Made by a program: the position numbers and the translations under genes. Below the pieces are notes generated by a model. The model did not search any database. It was not told where the DNA came from and saw only the letters and a list, made by a program, of their open reading frames with translations. Below are positions 35,567 through 36,673 of a stretch of 36,673 nucleotides of DNA, in pieces (within the stretch, counting starts at the first letter, position 1; the number at the start of each line of letters is the position of its first letter). Origin of the DNA: Candidatus Eisenbergiella pullistercoris (GTDB taxonomy: Bacteria > Bacillota > Clostridia > Lachnospirales > Lachnospiraceae); assembly GCA_019115665.1 (NCBI GenBank), contig DXDD01000143.1, forward strand, positions 1-36,673, written 5' to 3'.

Positions 35567-36355
35567 ATGGCAATCCTGGAAGTCAAAAACATTGAAAAGC
35601 ATTTCGGATCCACCAGAGTACTGGAGGATATCAGCTTCAATCTGGAACAGGGGCAGGCGCTCGCCATCATCGGCTCCTCCGGAAGCGGAAAGACCACGCT
35701 TCTGCGCTGTCTGAATTTTCTGGAAAAACCGGATCAGGGCCGAATCATCGTTCAGGGGAAGACCCTGTTTGACGCGGCGGATCCTGCCACGCAGAAGGAA
35801 ACGGAGATCCGGAAAAAACGCCTCCATTTCGGGCTGGTCTTCCAGTCCTTCAACCTGTTTCCCCAGTATACAGCCCTGAAAAACGTCACCCTTGCCAAGG
35901 AGCTTCTCGCCAGAGAACAGCCGGACTTCAAGTCCGCAAAAAAACGGATCCTTTCAGAGATCGAAGCGGAAGGCCGCGAGCTTCTTGCCCGGATGGGCCT
36001 TGCCGACCGGGCCGGCCACTATCCTCATCAGCTTTCCGGCGGTCAGCAGCAGCGCGTGGCCATTGCCCGCGCCCTAGCGCTGCATCCGGACATTCTCTGC
36101 TTCGACGAACCCACCTCCGCACTGGATCCGGAGCTCACCGGAGAGGTATTAAAGGTTATCCGATCCCTTGCGCAGCAGAAAACCACCATGATCATCGTCA
36201 CCCATGAAATGGCCTTTGCCCGCGACGTGGCGGATCAGGTGATCTTCATGGACAGCGGCGTGATCGTGGAACAGGGCGACGCCAGACAGGTGATCGAGCA
36301 TCCGTCGCAGGAGCGGACGAAGCAGTTCCTTTCCAGTTATTCCGGGAAGGAGTAA
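35567..36355 (+). CDS. Amino-acid ABC transporter ATP-binding protein (GlnQ-like)
   Basis: [58 protein letters not shown]. Confidence 0.94.
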   Translation: MAILEVKNIEKHFGSTRVLEDISFNLEQGQALAIIGSSGSGKTTLLRCLNFLEKPDQGRIIVQGKTLFDAADPATQKETEIRKKRLHFGLVFQSFNLFPQYTALKNVTLAKELLAREQPDFKSAKKRILSEIEAEGRELLARMGLADRAGHYPHQLSGGQQQRVAIARALALHPDILCFDEPTSALDPELTGEVLKVIRSLAQQKTTMIIVTHEMAFARDVADQVIFMDSGVIVEQGDARQVIEHPSQERTKQFLSSYSGKE

Positions 36356-36359
36356 ACGA

Positions 36360-36391
36360 ATTTCAATCCACGCTCCGCTCTATTCTGTACT
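36360..36391 (-). repeat. Solitary type I-C CRISPR-repeat-like sequence (half-repeat)
   Basis: Minus strand ends ...GGAGCGTGGATTGAAAT (36360-36376), matching the conserved 3' half of type I-C repeats; 5' half does not match. Confidence 0.4.
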
Positions 36392-36404
36392 GTAAAAGAT
36401 ATAG

Positions 36405-36457
36405 AACGTCCGCTGTCTACACGCCGGATAGACGTGAGAAGCGGACGTTTTTTTATT
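36405..36457 (+). terminator. Terminator of amino-acid ABC operon
   Basis: AACGTCCGCT...AGCGGACGTTTTTTTA with nested gtcta/tagac. Confidence 0.85.
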
Positions 36458-36500
36458 GTGATCCCGCCTGGTTCTGCCCTGCAATGGTCTTTTTTCAGAA

Positions 36501-36673
36501 CTACGCCTGTAATTTTATACCCTTTATGCCTGCGAGAATGATCCTTTTATTTTTTTCATGAAGATAATTCTCATTTAATTTTGATTTACTATATCTGAGA
36601 TAAGTGTCTTTGGTTACTTCTGTCAGATAGACTGTAAAAAATCTTTCCCAGCTGAAGTACTTCCTGCTGTCTA
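36501..36673 (-). CDS. 3' end of a CDS running off the right edge (56 codons visible); product unknown
   Basis: Open frame DSRKYFSWERFFTVYLTEVTKDTYLRYSKSKLNENYLHEKNKRIILAGIKGIKLQA*; not in the ORF track. Confidence 0.55.
   Translation of the reverse strand, partial: DSRKYFSWERFFTVYLTEVTKDTYLRYSKSKLNENYLHEKNKRIILAGIKGIKLQA

Noticed and set aside
36360-36457. A full CRISPR array
   Set aside because: Only one repeat-like sequence; following sequence is a terminator stem and no regular spacing recurs to the window end.

Overview
A 36.7 kb Firmicutes chromosomal segment, Lachnospiraceae-like by gene content and codon usage (inference). Most of it is ordinary metabolism and transport. Left to right: a complete tRNA-Ser(GCU) transcription unit; plsC plus a two-subunit class I fumarase; an M42 aminopeptidase; a SnoaL-like/PAS/GGDEF diguanylate cyclase; pstSCAB-phoU with a Pho-box-like repeat; mntP behind a yybP-ykoY Mn riboswitch; an AlaX-type editing protein; an RdgB-like NTPase; a SIMPL-domain protein; a GNAT; an unannotated Met-rich 25-aa microprotein gene with its own promoter and terminator; a PD-(D/E)XK-like + winged-helix protein of unknown function; a c-di-AMP receptor; an MBOAT/SGNH-like O-acylation pair; a PfkB kinase; a six-gene GDPD-ABC transporter-GDPD cassette; a divergent two-gene unit that looks like a split CehA/McbA-type PHP phosphoesterase; GH32 + ArsC/Spx-like; a serine hydrolase; a heterodimeric ABC exporter; an amino-acid ABC importer; an isolated type I-C CRISPR-repeat-like sequence; and a partial CDS at the right edge. 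The best candidates for something undescribed are the Met-rich microprotein unit (14.46-14.74 kb) and the phosphodiester-scavenging locus with split PHP hydrolase (19.7-27.15 kb). All family calls come from motif recognition by eye; no database search was run.
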